Source: AP-16 sp963755055 (GTDB taxonomy: Bacteria > Pseudomonadota > Alphaproteobacteria > Rhizobiales > Xanthobacteraceae). Taken from it: DNA of 64,000 nucleotides. The stretch lies in contig CAVWIS010000018.1 of assembly GCA_963755055.1 (NCBI GenBank), positions 248,001 to 312,000 of the forward strand, given 5' to 3'. Made by a program: the position numbers and the translations under genes. The notes beneath the pieces were generated by a model, which saw only the letters and a program-made list of their open reading frames with translations, ran no database searches and was not told the origin of the DNA. Numbering within the stretch: the stretch's first letter is position 1; every line of letters begins with the position of its first letter. This document shows, in pieces, positions 42,830 to 52,602 of this stretch.

Positions 42830-44243
42830 TCACGCCCCCGCCATCAGCCGGCGCACGTCGGTCAGATGCCCGGTCACCGCGGCCGCGGCCGCCATGGCCG
42901 GGCTCACCAGGTGGGTGCGTGCGCCCTTGCCCTGGCGGCCGACGAAATTGCGGTTCGACGTCGAGGCGCAGCGTTGTCCGGCATCGACGGTGTCGCCGTT
43001 CACGCCGACGCACATCGAGCAGCCAGCCTCGCGCCACTCGAAGCCCGCCGCCTTGAACACCTTGTCGAGCCCTTCCGTCTCGGCCTGCTGCTTGATCAAG
43101 CCCGAGCCCGGCACCACCCAGGACGGGATCACCGCCTTGCGGCCTTTCACCACGCTCGCCGCGACGCGCAGATCCTCGATGCGGCTGTTGGTGCAGGAGC
43201 CGATGAACACCCGGTTCATCGCGATCTCCTCGAGCGGCGTGCCGGGCTTGAGATCCATGTAGGCGAGCGCGCTTTCCCAGCCGGCGCGCCGGTCGGCGTC
43301 CGGCGCCTGGGCCGGGTCCGGGATTCGTCCGGTGATCGGCGCGGCATGTTCGGGCGTGGTGCCCCAGGTCGCCATCGGCACGATGTCGGCGGCGTCGAGT
43401 TGAACCTCGCGGTCGAACCTGGCGTCCGCGTCGGAGGGCAGCGCCCGCCAGTAGGCCAGCGCCTTGTCCCAGGCCGCGCCCTTCGGCGCATAGGGCCGGC
43501 CCTCGAGATGACGGAACGTCGTGTCGTCGGGCGCGATCATGCCGGCGCGGGCGCCCGCCTCGATCGACATGTTGCAGACCGTCAGGCGGCCTTCCATCGT
43601 CAGCCCGCGGATCGCCGAGCCCGCATATTCGATGACGTGGCCGACCCCGCCGGCGGCGCCGATCTTGGCGATGATCGCCAGGATGATGTCCTTGCCGAAC
43701 ACGCCGGGTGCCAGCCTGCCCTCGACCGAGACCCGCATGGTCTTCGGCCGGCGCTGCCACAGCGTCTGCGTCGCCATCACGTGGGCGACCTCCGATGCGC
43801 CGATGCCGAAGGCGAGGGCGCCGACCGCGCCGTGGGTGGAGGTGTGGCTGTCGCCGCACACGATGGTGAGGCCGGGCTGGGTGAGGCCCTGCTCGGGCCC
43901 GACCACGTGGATGATGCCCTGGCGCGGATCGCGGATGCCGAACACGGTGACGCCGTGCTGGCGGGCATTGCGCTCGATCGAGTTCGACCATGTCGCGCGC
44001 GTTGGGATCCACGATGGTCGAGGGATCGCGGTTGTCGGTCCGCACATAGTGGTCGGGGGTTCCGAAGGTGCGGTCGGGGCGGCGCAGCGGAAGGCCTTTC
44101 TCGCCGAGCACCTGGAACGCGCGGCGCGAGCCGTCGTGGATCAGGTGGCGGTCGACATAGACGAGCGTCTGGCCGTCGCGCTCGAGAACCTTGTGGCGCT
44201 CCCAGATCTTTTCGAACAGCGTGCGCGGCGTGGTGGTCGGCAT
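42830..44243 (-). pseudogene. leuC: LeuC-like hydratase large subunit, frameshifted
   Basis: The N-terminal frame reads MPTTTPRTLFEKIWERHKVL, LVYVDRHLIHDGSRRAFQVL and on to DPNARDMVE. A single inserted base near 43986 shifts to the second frame, IERNARQHGVTVFGIRDPRQ, which holds VCGDSHTSTHGAVGALAFGI and the [4Fe-4S] cysteines in GSCTNSR and GCSMCVGVN. Removing one base gives 470 residues, the normal length. The start at 44243 follows TTTGGAGCCCGCC. It is cotranscribed with an isocitrate lyase-family gene upstream, not with leuA or leuB. Confidence 0.88.
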
Positions 44244-44258
44244 GGCGGGCTCCAAAAG

Positions 44259-45186
44259 CTACTCGGCGGCGCTCTTCTGGCGCTTCTCGCTGTTCTGGCG
44301 CTCGGATTCGGCGACGGAGGGCGTGCGGAATTTTTCCCGGAGCGCGTCCCAGTCGTCGGAGCCCATGCGGCGGAATTTTTCCTTCACGCTCACCTTCATC
44401 TCGGGATGGCGACGGCTGGTTTTCACGTCCGCCAGCACCGCGTCGAAGGACGGCGACCGCGGTCTGAAACAGCAGCCCGGGCAGGATGGCGAGCTTGAAG
44501 CCGATGCGCTCCGCATAGGTGAGGTCGAACACCGGCGTCTTGCCGCCCGCCACCATGTTGAGCAGGCACGGCCCCTTGACCAGCTTCGGCACCGCCTCGA
44601 CCTCGGCCTCCGACTGCGGCGCCTCGAGAAAAGCCATGTCGGCGCCGGCGGCGAGCGCCGCGTTCATCCGCGTCACCGCCTCCTCGAAGCCGATCACGGC
44701 GCGGGAATCGGTGCGAGCGATCAACAGGAAGTCAGGGTCGGTCTTTGCCGCCGCGGCGGCGCGGATCTTTGCCAGATAGTCTTCAAGCGGGATCACCGTC
44801 TTGTTGTCGAGGTGCCCGCACTTCTTGGGAAACCCCTGGTCCTCGATGTGCAGCCCTGCCACCCCGCGCCGCTCGTATTCGCGCACCGTGCGGGTGACGT
44901 TGAGCTCGTTGCCGTAGCCGGTATCGGCGTCGGCGATCACCGGCACCTTCACGGCCGCGGCGATCCGCCCGGCATTGTCCGCCATCTCGTTCATGGTCAC
45001 GAGCCCGAAATCCGGATAGCCGAGCGTCGCCGCGGTGCCGGCCCCCGTCATGTAGACCGCGGCAAACCCCGCCTGGTCGATGGTGCGGGCGCTGATGCAG
45101 TCGTAGGCGCCGGGCGCCACGACCATGCCGTCCTGCCCGAGCAGGGCGCGCAGGCGGGCGGGCGCGGAAAGGGGTTGCGAGGTCAT
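44259..45186 (-). pseudogene. Isocitrate lyase/PEP mutase family C-C lyase, frameshifted near the 3' end
   Basis: The enzyme starts MTSQPLSAPARLRALLGQDG after AAGGGAGGACTTCC. GAYDCISARTIDQAGFAAVY and the magnesium site DADTGYGN are intact, and the active-site loop is FPKKCGH, as in lyases (isocitrate, methylisocitrate and dimethylmalate lyases), not the PEP mutase form. After LAILPGLLFQTAVA one extra base near 44455 shifts the frame; the other frame finishes FDAVLADVKTSRRHPEMKVS and ENSEKRQKSAAE-like tail. Corrected length is 308 residues. It would cleave a 2-hydroxy dicarboxylate to pyruvate, glyoxylate or a related keto acid. It is the first gene of the unit with leuC and leuD. Confidence 0.86.
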
Positions 45187-45538
45187 GGAAGTCCTCCCTT
45201 GTCGGGCTCGCGGCCCTCATTGGGCGAGGGCGCGTCGGTGACGCGGCAGAAGCGTAATGTCGGCCCTTGGATCGGCCCGGTCAAGCAGCCTCCCCCGGAC
45301 CATCCGCGAAGCGCGATCGCCCTTGCGCAGCAGCGTCAGGTCACCGACGCGGCCGGAATCCGTACGCATAAATCCCGACTGCCACATCATGGATCGATGG
45401 ACTGGCTGCGATCAAACAGGATGAAGGTCATGTTAATCCGACACCTAGGATTCCGCCTCGCGTTTTCATCGGAAACCAACACGTCGAGGATAAGTTCGCT
45501 TCACATATTTGCTTCATCGCACCATGCGGGGCCGTCGC
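45187..45538. promoter_or_regulatory. Divergent intergenic region, lyase-leuCD / tadG-tadE
   Basis: 352 bases between oppositely oriented genes. The right half (about 45400-45530) is less GC-rich and probably holds the tadG promoter. I see no clear palindrome, riboswitch fold or leader peptide; in particular, no leucine-rich leader precedes the lyase gene. Confidence 0.35.
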
Positions 45539-46859
45539 ATGCCAGCCAACCAAGATCAGATACCACAAGTACCCCCCACAGCGAGCTGGATCATGCGCGG
45601 AGCATCTGCGATCGGCGATCTGCTGTTGCGGTTTCGCCGTGAGCAGTCCGGCAGCTATCTCGTCGTGTCCGGCCTTCTGATGCCGGTGCTGGTCGGGGCG
45701 GTCGGCCTCGGCACGGAAGCCGGCCTGTGGCTCCGCCAGCATCGCTCGGTGCAGAACGCCGCCGATTTCGAGCGCGGTGAGCGCCGCCACCGCCTACTAC
45801 AATCTCGGGAACACTGCGGACCTCAGCGCACAGGCCAATGCCGTGGCTGCGTCCTATGGCTTCGTCAACGGCGTGGATGGCGCGACCGTGACGGTGAACC
45901 GGCCGCCGCGATCCGGCAGCCACATGGCGACGCCGGGGGCCGTGGAGGTCGTCGTTCAGAAGATGCAAGGCCGCCTGTTCTCGGCAGTCTGGAACTCGGC
46001 ACCCCTGGCCATTACCGGGCGGGCGGTATCGGTGGCGGACGGCGGGCTGGGCTGTGTTCTTTCGCTCGATCTCTATGCGCGGGGCGGCACCACGATCCAG
46101 GGGACCGCGGCGGTCAATCTGACCGAATGCAGCCTGTTCGACAATTCGAACGACACCAGCGCATTGACCGCGGGCGGGTCGGCGCAACTCTCGGCGCGCT
46201 CGGTCGGCGTGGTCGGCGGCATAGCCGGCGGCGCCACCATCACGGCGACGGACGGCGTCTTCACCGGCCAGTTTCCGGTCAGCGACCCCTATGCGGAGGC
46301 GTCCTATCCGGCCTATTTCGGCTGCGATCAGCACAACTACACCGCAAAGGCGAACGCGACGGTCGGGCCGGGCGTCTATTGCGGCGGCATCACGGTGAAT
46401 TCCGGTGCGGTGCTGACGCTGAACGCCGGCATCTACTACCTCGATCAGGGCTCGCTCACCCTCAACGGCGGCGCGACCCTTAACGGCAGCAACGTCACCC
46501 TCGTCTTTACCTCGAGCAACGGCAGGAACTATGCGGACGCCTCGGTGAACGGCGGCGCCACCGTCAACCTGACAGCGCCCACGGCCGGCCAGACCAAGGG
46601 AATCGTGGTGTTTGGCGATCGCAGCATGCCGACCGGAACCGTGTTCAAGTTCAATGGCGGCGCCACCCAGACATTCGGCGGCGCGCTCTACCTGCCCAAG
46701 GCAGCGGTGAACTTCGCCGGCGGTGCCGGCACCGGCGCCGGCTGCACGCAGCTTGTCGGCAACACGATAACCTTCGTGGGCAATTCGGGTTTTGCCATCA
46801 ACTGCACCGGAATGGGCACGAAGCCGCTCGGCTCGGCAATGGCGAGGCCGGTCGAATGA
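45539..46859 (+). pseudogene. TadG-like protein, frameshifted
   Basis: The first frame has the Tad N-terminal anchor: RREQSGSYLVVSGLLMPVLV, then GTEAGLWLRQHRSVQNAAD. One extra T near 45765 shifts the frame, and the second continues SAATAYYNLGNTADLSAQAN to PLGSAMARPVE. The C-terminal region lacks a VWA MIDAS and is instead a Gly/Thr/Asn-rich beta-like stretch (VYCGGITVNSGAVLTLNAGI, SLTLNGGATLNGSNVTLVF). Corrected length is about 439 residues; starts at 45539 or 45593 are possible. It heads a TadG-TadE-TadE set. Confidence 0.78.
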
Positions 46860-46870
46860 GGAGGGGCTCC

Positions 46871-47359
46871 ATGCGGTTCGGCGCAGGGCCGGGTTCGCCA
46901 TGGCGATCCGTTCCGAGGTTCCTCCACGGCCGGGACGGAACGCGCGCCACCGCGGTGATCGAGTTTTCGTTCATCGCCCCGATCGTCGTGCTCATGATGG
47001 TCTGTGCGGTCGATCTCGGGCTCGGCACCTATCGGAACATGCAGGTGCAGGCGGCCGCTCAGGCGGGCGCCCAATACGCGATGGTGCACGGCTTCAATCC
47101 GAGCGCGGTGGTCAACGCGGTCACCGGCGCAACGACCTACACCGATGTGACGGTCACTCCCGCACCGAGCCAGTTCTGCGGATGCCCCTCGGCCGCGGGA
47201 GTTGCCGTCAACGCCTGCAATGCGTCGTGCCCGGAGGGTGGTGCGCCCGGAACCTATGTCACGGTCTCGGCGCAGGCGACCTACACGCCGCTCTTGCCCT
47301 ATCCGCTGCTCCCGGGCGCCTTCAATCTCACCGCACAATCGACGGTCAGGACCCAATGA
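46871..47359 (+). CDS. TadE-like pilus assembly protein 1
   Basis: A 162-residue minor-pilin-like protein. ATAVIEFSFIAPIVVLMMVC is the TadE N-terminal hydrophobic helix with the conserved glutamate, followed by DLGLGTYRNMQVQAAAQAGA. The C-terminal half has four cysteines in CGCPSAAGVAVNAC and NASCPEG, possibly disulfide-bonded. The Met at 46871 follows GAGGAGGGGCTCC and is better placed than the one at 46856. The stop overlaps the next ATG (ATGA). Confidence 0.85.
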   Translation: MRFGAGPGSPWRSVPRFLHGRDGTRATAVIEFSFIAPIVVLMMVCAVDLGLGTYRNMQVQAAAQAGAQYAMVHGFNPSAVVNAVTGATTYTDVTVTPAPSQFCGCPSAAGVAVNACNASCPEGGAPGTYVTVSAQATYTPLLPYPLLPGAFNLTAQSTVRTQ

Positions 47360-47730
47360 AACGGGCCGGGATTCTTCGCGACCAGGCAGGCGCCTCCGCG
47401 GTGGAGTTTGCCCTGACGGCGCCGGTCTTCATCATGCTCGTCGTCGGCAGCATCGAATTCAGCCTGGCGCTGTGGACCCAGCTCGGGCTGCAGCACGGCG
47501 TCGAGATGGCGGCGCGCTGTGCCAGCATCAATGCGGTCGCCTGCGGCGACACGGCGGCAATCCAAAACTACGCGGCGCAGCAGAGCTACGGACTCGATCC
47601 GCCGATTTCCACCTTCACCGTCACCACGCCTTCGTGCGGCAAGCAGGTCAGCGCGGCCTATCCGTTCCCGGTGGTCACCAGCTTCATCGGAAGCATCACG
47701 ATCAGCGCCCGGGCCTGCTTCCCGGCCTGA
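47356..47730 (+). CDS. TadE-like pilus assembly protein 2
   Basis: A 124-residue protein with the TadE helix GASAVEFALTAPVFIMLVVG, then IEFSLALWTQLGLQHGVEMA. Three cysteines occur in the short C-terminal domain (CASINAVACGD and TPSCGK) and a fourth in ARACFPA. It is translationally coupled to the preceding gene and completes the TadG-TadE-TadE trio. The major Flp pilin, TadV and the TadA ATPase are not in the window. Confidence 0.86.
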   Translation: MKRAGILRDQAGASAVEFALTAPVFIMLVVGSIEFSLALWTQLGLQHGVEMAARCASINAVACGDTAAIQNYAAQQSYGLDPPISTFTVTTPSCGKQVSAAYPFPVVTSFIGSITISARACFPA

Positions 47731-47757
47731 CCGCCGCGACGGGCAGGATCCTCCAAT

Positions 47758-48126
47758 CTATTCGGCCGGCCCCTCGACGAGATCGTCGAACTCGGACAGC
47801 AGGCGCATCAGCGGATGCGCTTCCGGGATCGAGGAGTGATAGTCGTACTGACGCAGCGCCATGAGGCCGACCTGGCTCTCGGTGGGAAGATCGTTGTCGC
47901 GCGTCGCCCGGCGGGCATTCGGCAGGAAGACGCACTGCAGCCAAAGCTCGAACGACGGCGAATCGATGAAGCTCTGCATGCGGCCGGCAGCGAGCTCCGC
48001 CTGCAGGTCGGGTGGATTCTCGCTCCAATAGCCGATGCGCTTCATCTCGGCTTCGACGCGGTCGAGTTGCTGAAGGAGCAACACCTGGCGCTGGGGAGAA
48101 ACGCTCTTTTGACCTCGGTCACTCAC
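47758..48126 (-). CDS. YqcC-like (DUF446) protein
   Basis: A 122-residue soluble helical protein. RQVLLLQQLDRVEAEMKRIG, FIDSPSFELWLQCVFLPNAR and LLSEFDDLVEG match the YqcC/DUF446 family. Family members are of unknown role and in enterobacteria are encoded next to truC. The family's tRNA-modifying neighbour is not present here. It converges with the tadE genes (27-base gap) and is divergent from the minC fragment. Confidence 0.75.
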   Translation of the reverse strand: MSDRGQKSVSPQRQVLLLQQLDRVEAEMKRIGYWSENPPDLQAELAAGRMQSFIDSPSFELWLQCVFLPNARRATRDNDLPTESQVGLMALRQYDYHSSIPEAHPLMRLLSEFDDLVEGPAE

Positions 48127-48390
48127 ACGTCAGGTTCCTTGTTTCGAGGGCTGCCGGCCTCCCATCCGTGTCCGACAGCAGGGAGAGAAACCTCTCGGCA
48201 GTGCAGCCCGGCCAGCCAGAACTTGCAGGCGGTCTCCAGCGCGGCCCGAGGTAGTGGGGCTCGCCAATACGTCAGAACATCAATGAATTCAATGAGGGAC
48301 ATGGAGCAGTTGCGCCATGCCGGGTGCTTGAGAATCGATGATCCTGGCGATTAACCGCCCAAAACCGGTCGGGGTTGGGGAGAATCGAGG

Positions 48391-49032
48391 GTGGTCGTGC
48401 AGGGCACAACGCGCTCCCGTTACTCCTTTCGTTTCCGTGGCCGCTCGTTCATGGCGTTCGTGCTGACGCCGGAGCCGCCGCTGGCAGAATGGCTCGCGGC
48501 GCTCGACGGGCAGATCGCCCGTTCGGCGGGGTTCTTCGTCGGCCGGCCTGTGGTGCTCGATCTCGCCGGCATGGCCCTGACCAAGGCCGACATCGCCGGC
48601 CTGATCGCCGAGCTCACTTCACGCGACGTGCGCATCATGGGGGTGGAGGGGGCGGACCCCGAGTGCCTCGGTCCCGGCCTGCCGCCGCTGCTCAAGGGCG
48701 GCCGGCCGGCCGGGGCACTCGTCGAGACGCCCGACGGCGCCGACAGCACGCCGAGCGCGCCGCCGGCGGCGGCGGCGCCCAAGCAGGCGCCGTTCCTGCT
48801 GCTCGACAGCCCGGTGCGCTCCGCCGGTCGTTCCCGCGCTCCAGACCCTACCGCCGTCATCATTGCTCCGCGTTCGGGCAGTCGCCCCCCGTCTGGACGA
48901 GACGCTCCACACTGGCTCCAAGCCGACGCCGTTCGCGCTCGAGCACGTCGGGGTCCTGAGTCCATTGCCTCCAGGATGCCGCAACCTTTCGTGCGACCTT
49001 CATTGCGAACTCGGTGCACCCACGCTGCTTGA
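48391..49032 (+). pseudogene. minC: Septum-site protein MinC, truncated after the N-terminal domain
   Basis: The GTG start at 48391 follows GGGTTGGGGAGAATCGAGG. Residues 7-108 are a clear MinC N-terminal FtsZ-inhibiting domain: RSRYSFRFRGRSFMAFVLTP, FFVGRPVVLDLAGMALTKAD and VRIMGVEGADPECLGPGLPP. A Pro/Ala linker leads to FLLLDSPVRS (about residue 144, base 48822), the point where the C-terminal beta-helix domain normally begins. From there the frame encodes unrelated sequence to 49032, antisense to the DUF4091 gene. The MinD-binding and dimerisation domain is lost in all frames, and minD/minE do not follow. This marks a DNA junction. Confidence 0.82.
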
Positions 49033-50582
49033 GGATCTCGATGTACTCGTAGTCCTCTACTCCGTCGCGCAACCATTTCAGACGCATGGAAGGCAGAACG
49101 CCTGTGACCCCTACCTGCTGCCCTGGATAGACCAGCATGCCCTCGCCGTTGAACTCACGGCCTTCGGTGCTGTACGTCTCCACGTTCCTCCAGGGATCGT
49201 CCGTCCAGTGGTCCACCTGCCAGTACAGCAATCCCGTCAGACGCAGGCTTTGGCTCATGAAGCCGGGCTGGATCCGATAGTTGATCGGGGCGAAGTCTAT
49301 CGCCCACTTGGGCGAATAATCATCCTGTACAAGCGCGTTGTAGGACCAGACCTCATCACCCTTGCGGAGCACTTCGTTGACTTGGCGGACGGCGCGTTCG
49401 TACATTTTGGGGAGGAGCACCCAGATATCCACCGCTGAGCGACCGCTTCCGGACCCGTCGTCATACAGCTCCGCCACCGGCGTCATGGTCACGAGATTCT
49501 CGACACCCCCCTCGTGCAAGATGCGGCCCCATTCCTTCATCGGAGCGAGGATGGCCGGGCAGCGGTCGATCTCGTCGGCCGTGTAGTTGTAGCGGCGCAA
49601 TGCAGGATCATACCGCGCAGACGCCGCACGAACGGTTGCAAGCGACGGCGGCGGCGCCATCGTGCATTGCTTGCCTGTTGCCTTGCTCCACAATCCGATA
49701 TTCGCCGATTTGAGCCCCCACTCGCCGATCAGCCACGGTTCGTCTCCCACGTTCAAATTTTTGGAAAATGCCGGCATAAGGCGATGCTTCAGCAATTCGG
49801 CTGCTGCCTGGACTGTTCTTGCCTTTTCGATGATGAAAGCCGAATTGAGTGAAGGGATCCGCGGCAGGACGAAATCCCAGACCTCGAGCTGAACTTCTCC
49901 GGCGCGGCTCCCCTGTGCGCTCTCCACCGTAACGGGGATGCGGTAGCGCCCGGGGCGTGCGTCGGCAGGGATCCTGATGTCCACCCATACCGGTTGATTT
50001 CTGACGCGCAGCAACGGCAAACCGGGACGGCGACCCGGCGCGAGGCAAACCGTCAGAATCGTCGCTCACCGTGTCCAGCGGAATGAGTGCGTCGGCATAC
50101 CATCCGGCGCCGAGCGGTCGATTTGATCCAAACAGGTCCGGACTCGACGTGCCGACATGGACATAGTGCTCGCGGTAGAGCGTCACGTTCTCGGGGGCGA
50201 TGCGAGCACCGCCCGGTCCGACGATTTCGCCCATCCGCACCGTCACGTCGGTGAGACCGCTGTCGGGAGCTCGAACGGCCACCTGGAACGACTCCGACTT
50301 ACCCCGGGCAGCGTACAGCTCCAGGCGAACCGCCGATCCGGGAGCGGCGTCGCGACCGATGCGTTGGAGACTGGGCGCTAGCCAGGCCGCAGGCGCTGTG
50401 TCCGCCGCGCCCGGAGCCCAGGCCAGATAGGCGAGGGCGACCCCGATGCACAGGAGGGCCGGCGCGAGGCGATGCCAGCGCCGAATCACGGCTCGGGCCA
50501 GTTGCACGAGGGCCGCCCGAAGCATGCGTCGCGGGCTGGCCTCCCGCCAGTTCGTCGCAAGCCGGTGCGCAACGGGCATCAT
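48860..50582 (-). pseudogene. DUF4091 (glycoside-hydrolase-like) protein, frameshifted
   Basis: The N-terminal frame has a membrane anchor (LAPALLCIGVALAYLAWAPG) and a beta-sandwich-like part (SAVRLELYAARGKSESFQVA) up to WYADALIPLDTVSDDSDG. The C-terminal frame resumes PLLRVRNQPVWVDIRIPADA and carries MFMSQSLRLTGLLYWQVDHW-like and RLKWLRDGVEDYEYIEILK, characteristic of DUF4091. The shift lies between about 50020 and 50050; one base restores about 573 residues. Such proteins are thought to act on polysaccharides. It is the last gene of the exopolysaccharide operon and ends 38 bases from the minC break. Confidence 0.78.
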
Positions 50583-50599
50583 CGTCGTAATGCCCCTCG

Positions 50600-52598
50600 C
50601 TAAGACACGTTGAACGCCCGCATCCAGGTCTCGAGCGACAATATCCTGAACATTCCCAGGTAGGATTTGGTGTTCGAAGTTCGCGCTCGCTCCGAGGCGT
50701 ACCAATGCCGTACCGCTTTCGGATCGATGTACTTTCGGCAGCGCAGGTCGCCCGCGATCAGCTCGGTGATGTAAGGCCGCAGCTCCCGTGACAGCCAGGT
50801 CCGATCCGGCGCCGCAAACCCGAGCTTGCTCTTGCGGAGGCGCACGGTTTCCGGCGTGATGCCGCGCAGCGCCTGGCGGAGCGCAAACTTGCTCCATCCT
50901 TGCCTGATCTTCAGGTGGTCCGGAAGCGCGAGGCCATACTCCACCAACCGATGATCGAGCAGGGGCACGCGTGCCTCGAGGGAGAACGCCATGGAAGATC
51001 GATCCTCAAACCGCAACAGCTGCGGCAGGGTATCCGTTACAATGTCGTCGACCTGAACTCGCTGCATGCCGACGCGGATGAGTTCCTGCGTCCTCGCCAT
51101 CTCGCGCCGGCGACCCCGTTGCGCTCCGCCACCAGCGACCGGCGGGCGCGCTCGGGTCGGCGAGGATCCGGCCCCAGTCGGCCTTGATGACATTCCGCAC
51201 GACCGAATCGAGGCCGAGCAGCGCACGCAGACCGCCGGGCAAATAACGGAAGCCATTTCGCAAATCGAGCACGTATCTGTCGCCATGCCGCACCATTGCG
51301 GTGAATTCGCGCACCAGGGTTGGCAATCGGCCCGATCGCAACAGCGAGGCGAGGTACGCATAGCGGAACTTGGCATAGCCACCGAAGACTTCGTCGCCTC
51401 CCTGGCCATCCAGGAGGACCTTCACGCCCGCCTCCTTGGCGGCCCGCATCACTCGCCACTGCGCGTAGTAACTCAATCCGCCGAACGGCATGTCCTGATG
51501 CCAGGCAAGGCGCTGGAAGTCGGCCCAGAAATCCTGCGCGGACGGAAATACCAGATGAGCGTGTGCCTTGACGGCGTTGGCCACGGCCAACGCGTAGTCC
51601 CGTTCGTCGATCTCCCGATATTTGTAGCATGAGGTGAAGGTGTACAGATTGCTGCCGACTGCGGCTGCTGCTTCTGGCTGATCGCGGCAGATCCTTCCGA
51701 TCAACGACACCACCGCCGAGGAATCCAGGCCGCCGCTCAGACAGCTGCCGACCCGCACATCGCTGATCAGGTGCTTGCGCATCGTTTCCATCAGCAGCTT
51801 GCGCAAGCCCTGGACCTGTTCGTCGTCGTTCCCGCCGTGGAGTGGCCCCGGCTCGACGCGATAGTACCGACGCGATGCGAGCTGGCGTGTCCGAAGGTCC
51901 AAGGTGAGGCAGTGGGATGCGGGCAGCGCGGTGATCCCGCGCAGAACAGTCCGCTCTCCGTAGTCGCAATTTCCATGCACCAGGAAGCTCAGCACCGCAT
52001 CGTCGTCCGCCGCCGCGGTAATGCCGGGAAACGCGAGCAGCGCCTTGATTTCCGACGCAAACACCAGATAGCCGTTCCTTCTCGCATAGTAGAACGGCTT
52101 GATTCCGAGGCGGTCGCGGGCACAGAACAATCGCATCCGGTCACCGTCCCAGATGGCGAAGGCGTACATCCCTTCGAGGCGACTCAGGCAATCCGGGCCC
52201 CAGTGCAGGTATGACTGCAGCAGGACTTCCGTATCGGTCCTGGTCACAAATTCGTAGCCGAGCGCTTGCAGCTCCGACCTGAGCTCCCGGTGATTGTAGA
52301 TCTCGCCGTTGAACACGATCCAGGCGCGGCCGTTTCCTGCCCTCATCGGCTGGAGTCCGCGCTCCGACAGGTCGATGATCGCGAGGCGCCGATGGCCGAG
52401 CGCGACGTCCGCCGCCTTCGACTGCCCCTGCAAAGCGCGTTGGACAACCGCGTATTCACGCCGGCCCGCAGCAAGCGAGCCGAGCAGGAAGCCTTCCCCA
52501 TCAGGACCGCGATGCGCCTGCAGGTCGTTCATCCGTTGCAGAACGGCGACGTCGATGGGCCCTCCATCGAGGCTGACGATCCCGACGATGCCACACAT
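50600..52598 (-). pseudogene. asnB: Asparagine synthetase-type glutamine amidotransferase, frameshifted
   Basis: The first frame begins MCGIVGIVSL, with Cys2 as glutaminase nucleophile, and includes AHRGPDGEG and FNGEIYNHRELR. The synthetase domain has the ATP pyrophosphatase loop SGGLDSSAVV and LLDGQGGDEVFGGY. A shift between about 51110 and 51180 leads to the second frame, REMARTQELIRVG, FEDRSSMAFSLEARVPLLDH and KFALRQALRGITPETVRLRK. Corrected length is about 665 residues. In exopolysaccharide clusters such enzymes are thought to amidate a sugar acid or aminoacyl substituent. GGAGGTAATTCG precedes the start. Confidence 0.88.
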
Positions 52599-52602
52599 CG
52601 AA

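Noticed and set aside
48823..49032. The last 70 codons of the minC open frame as a genuine new C-terminal domain
   Set aside because: They are Arg/Ser/Pro-rich, show no MinC similarity and are largely antisense to the conserved end of the DUF4091 gene.
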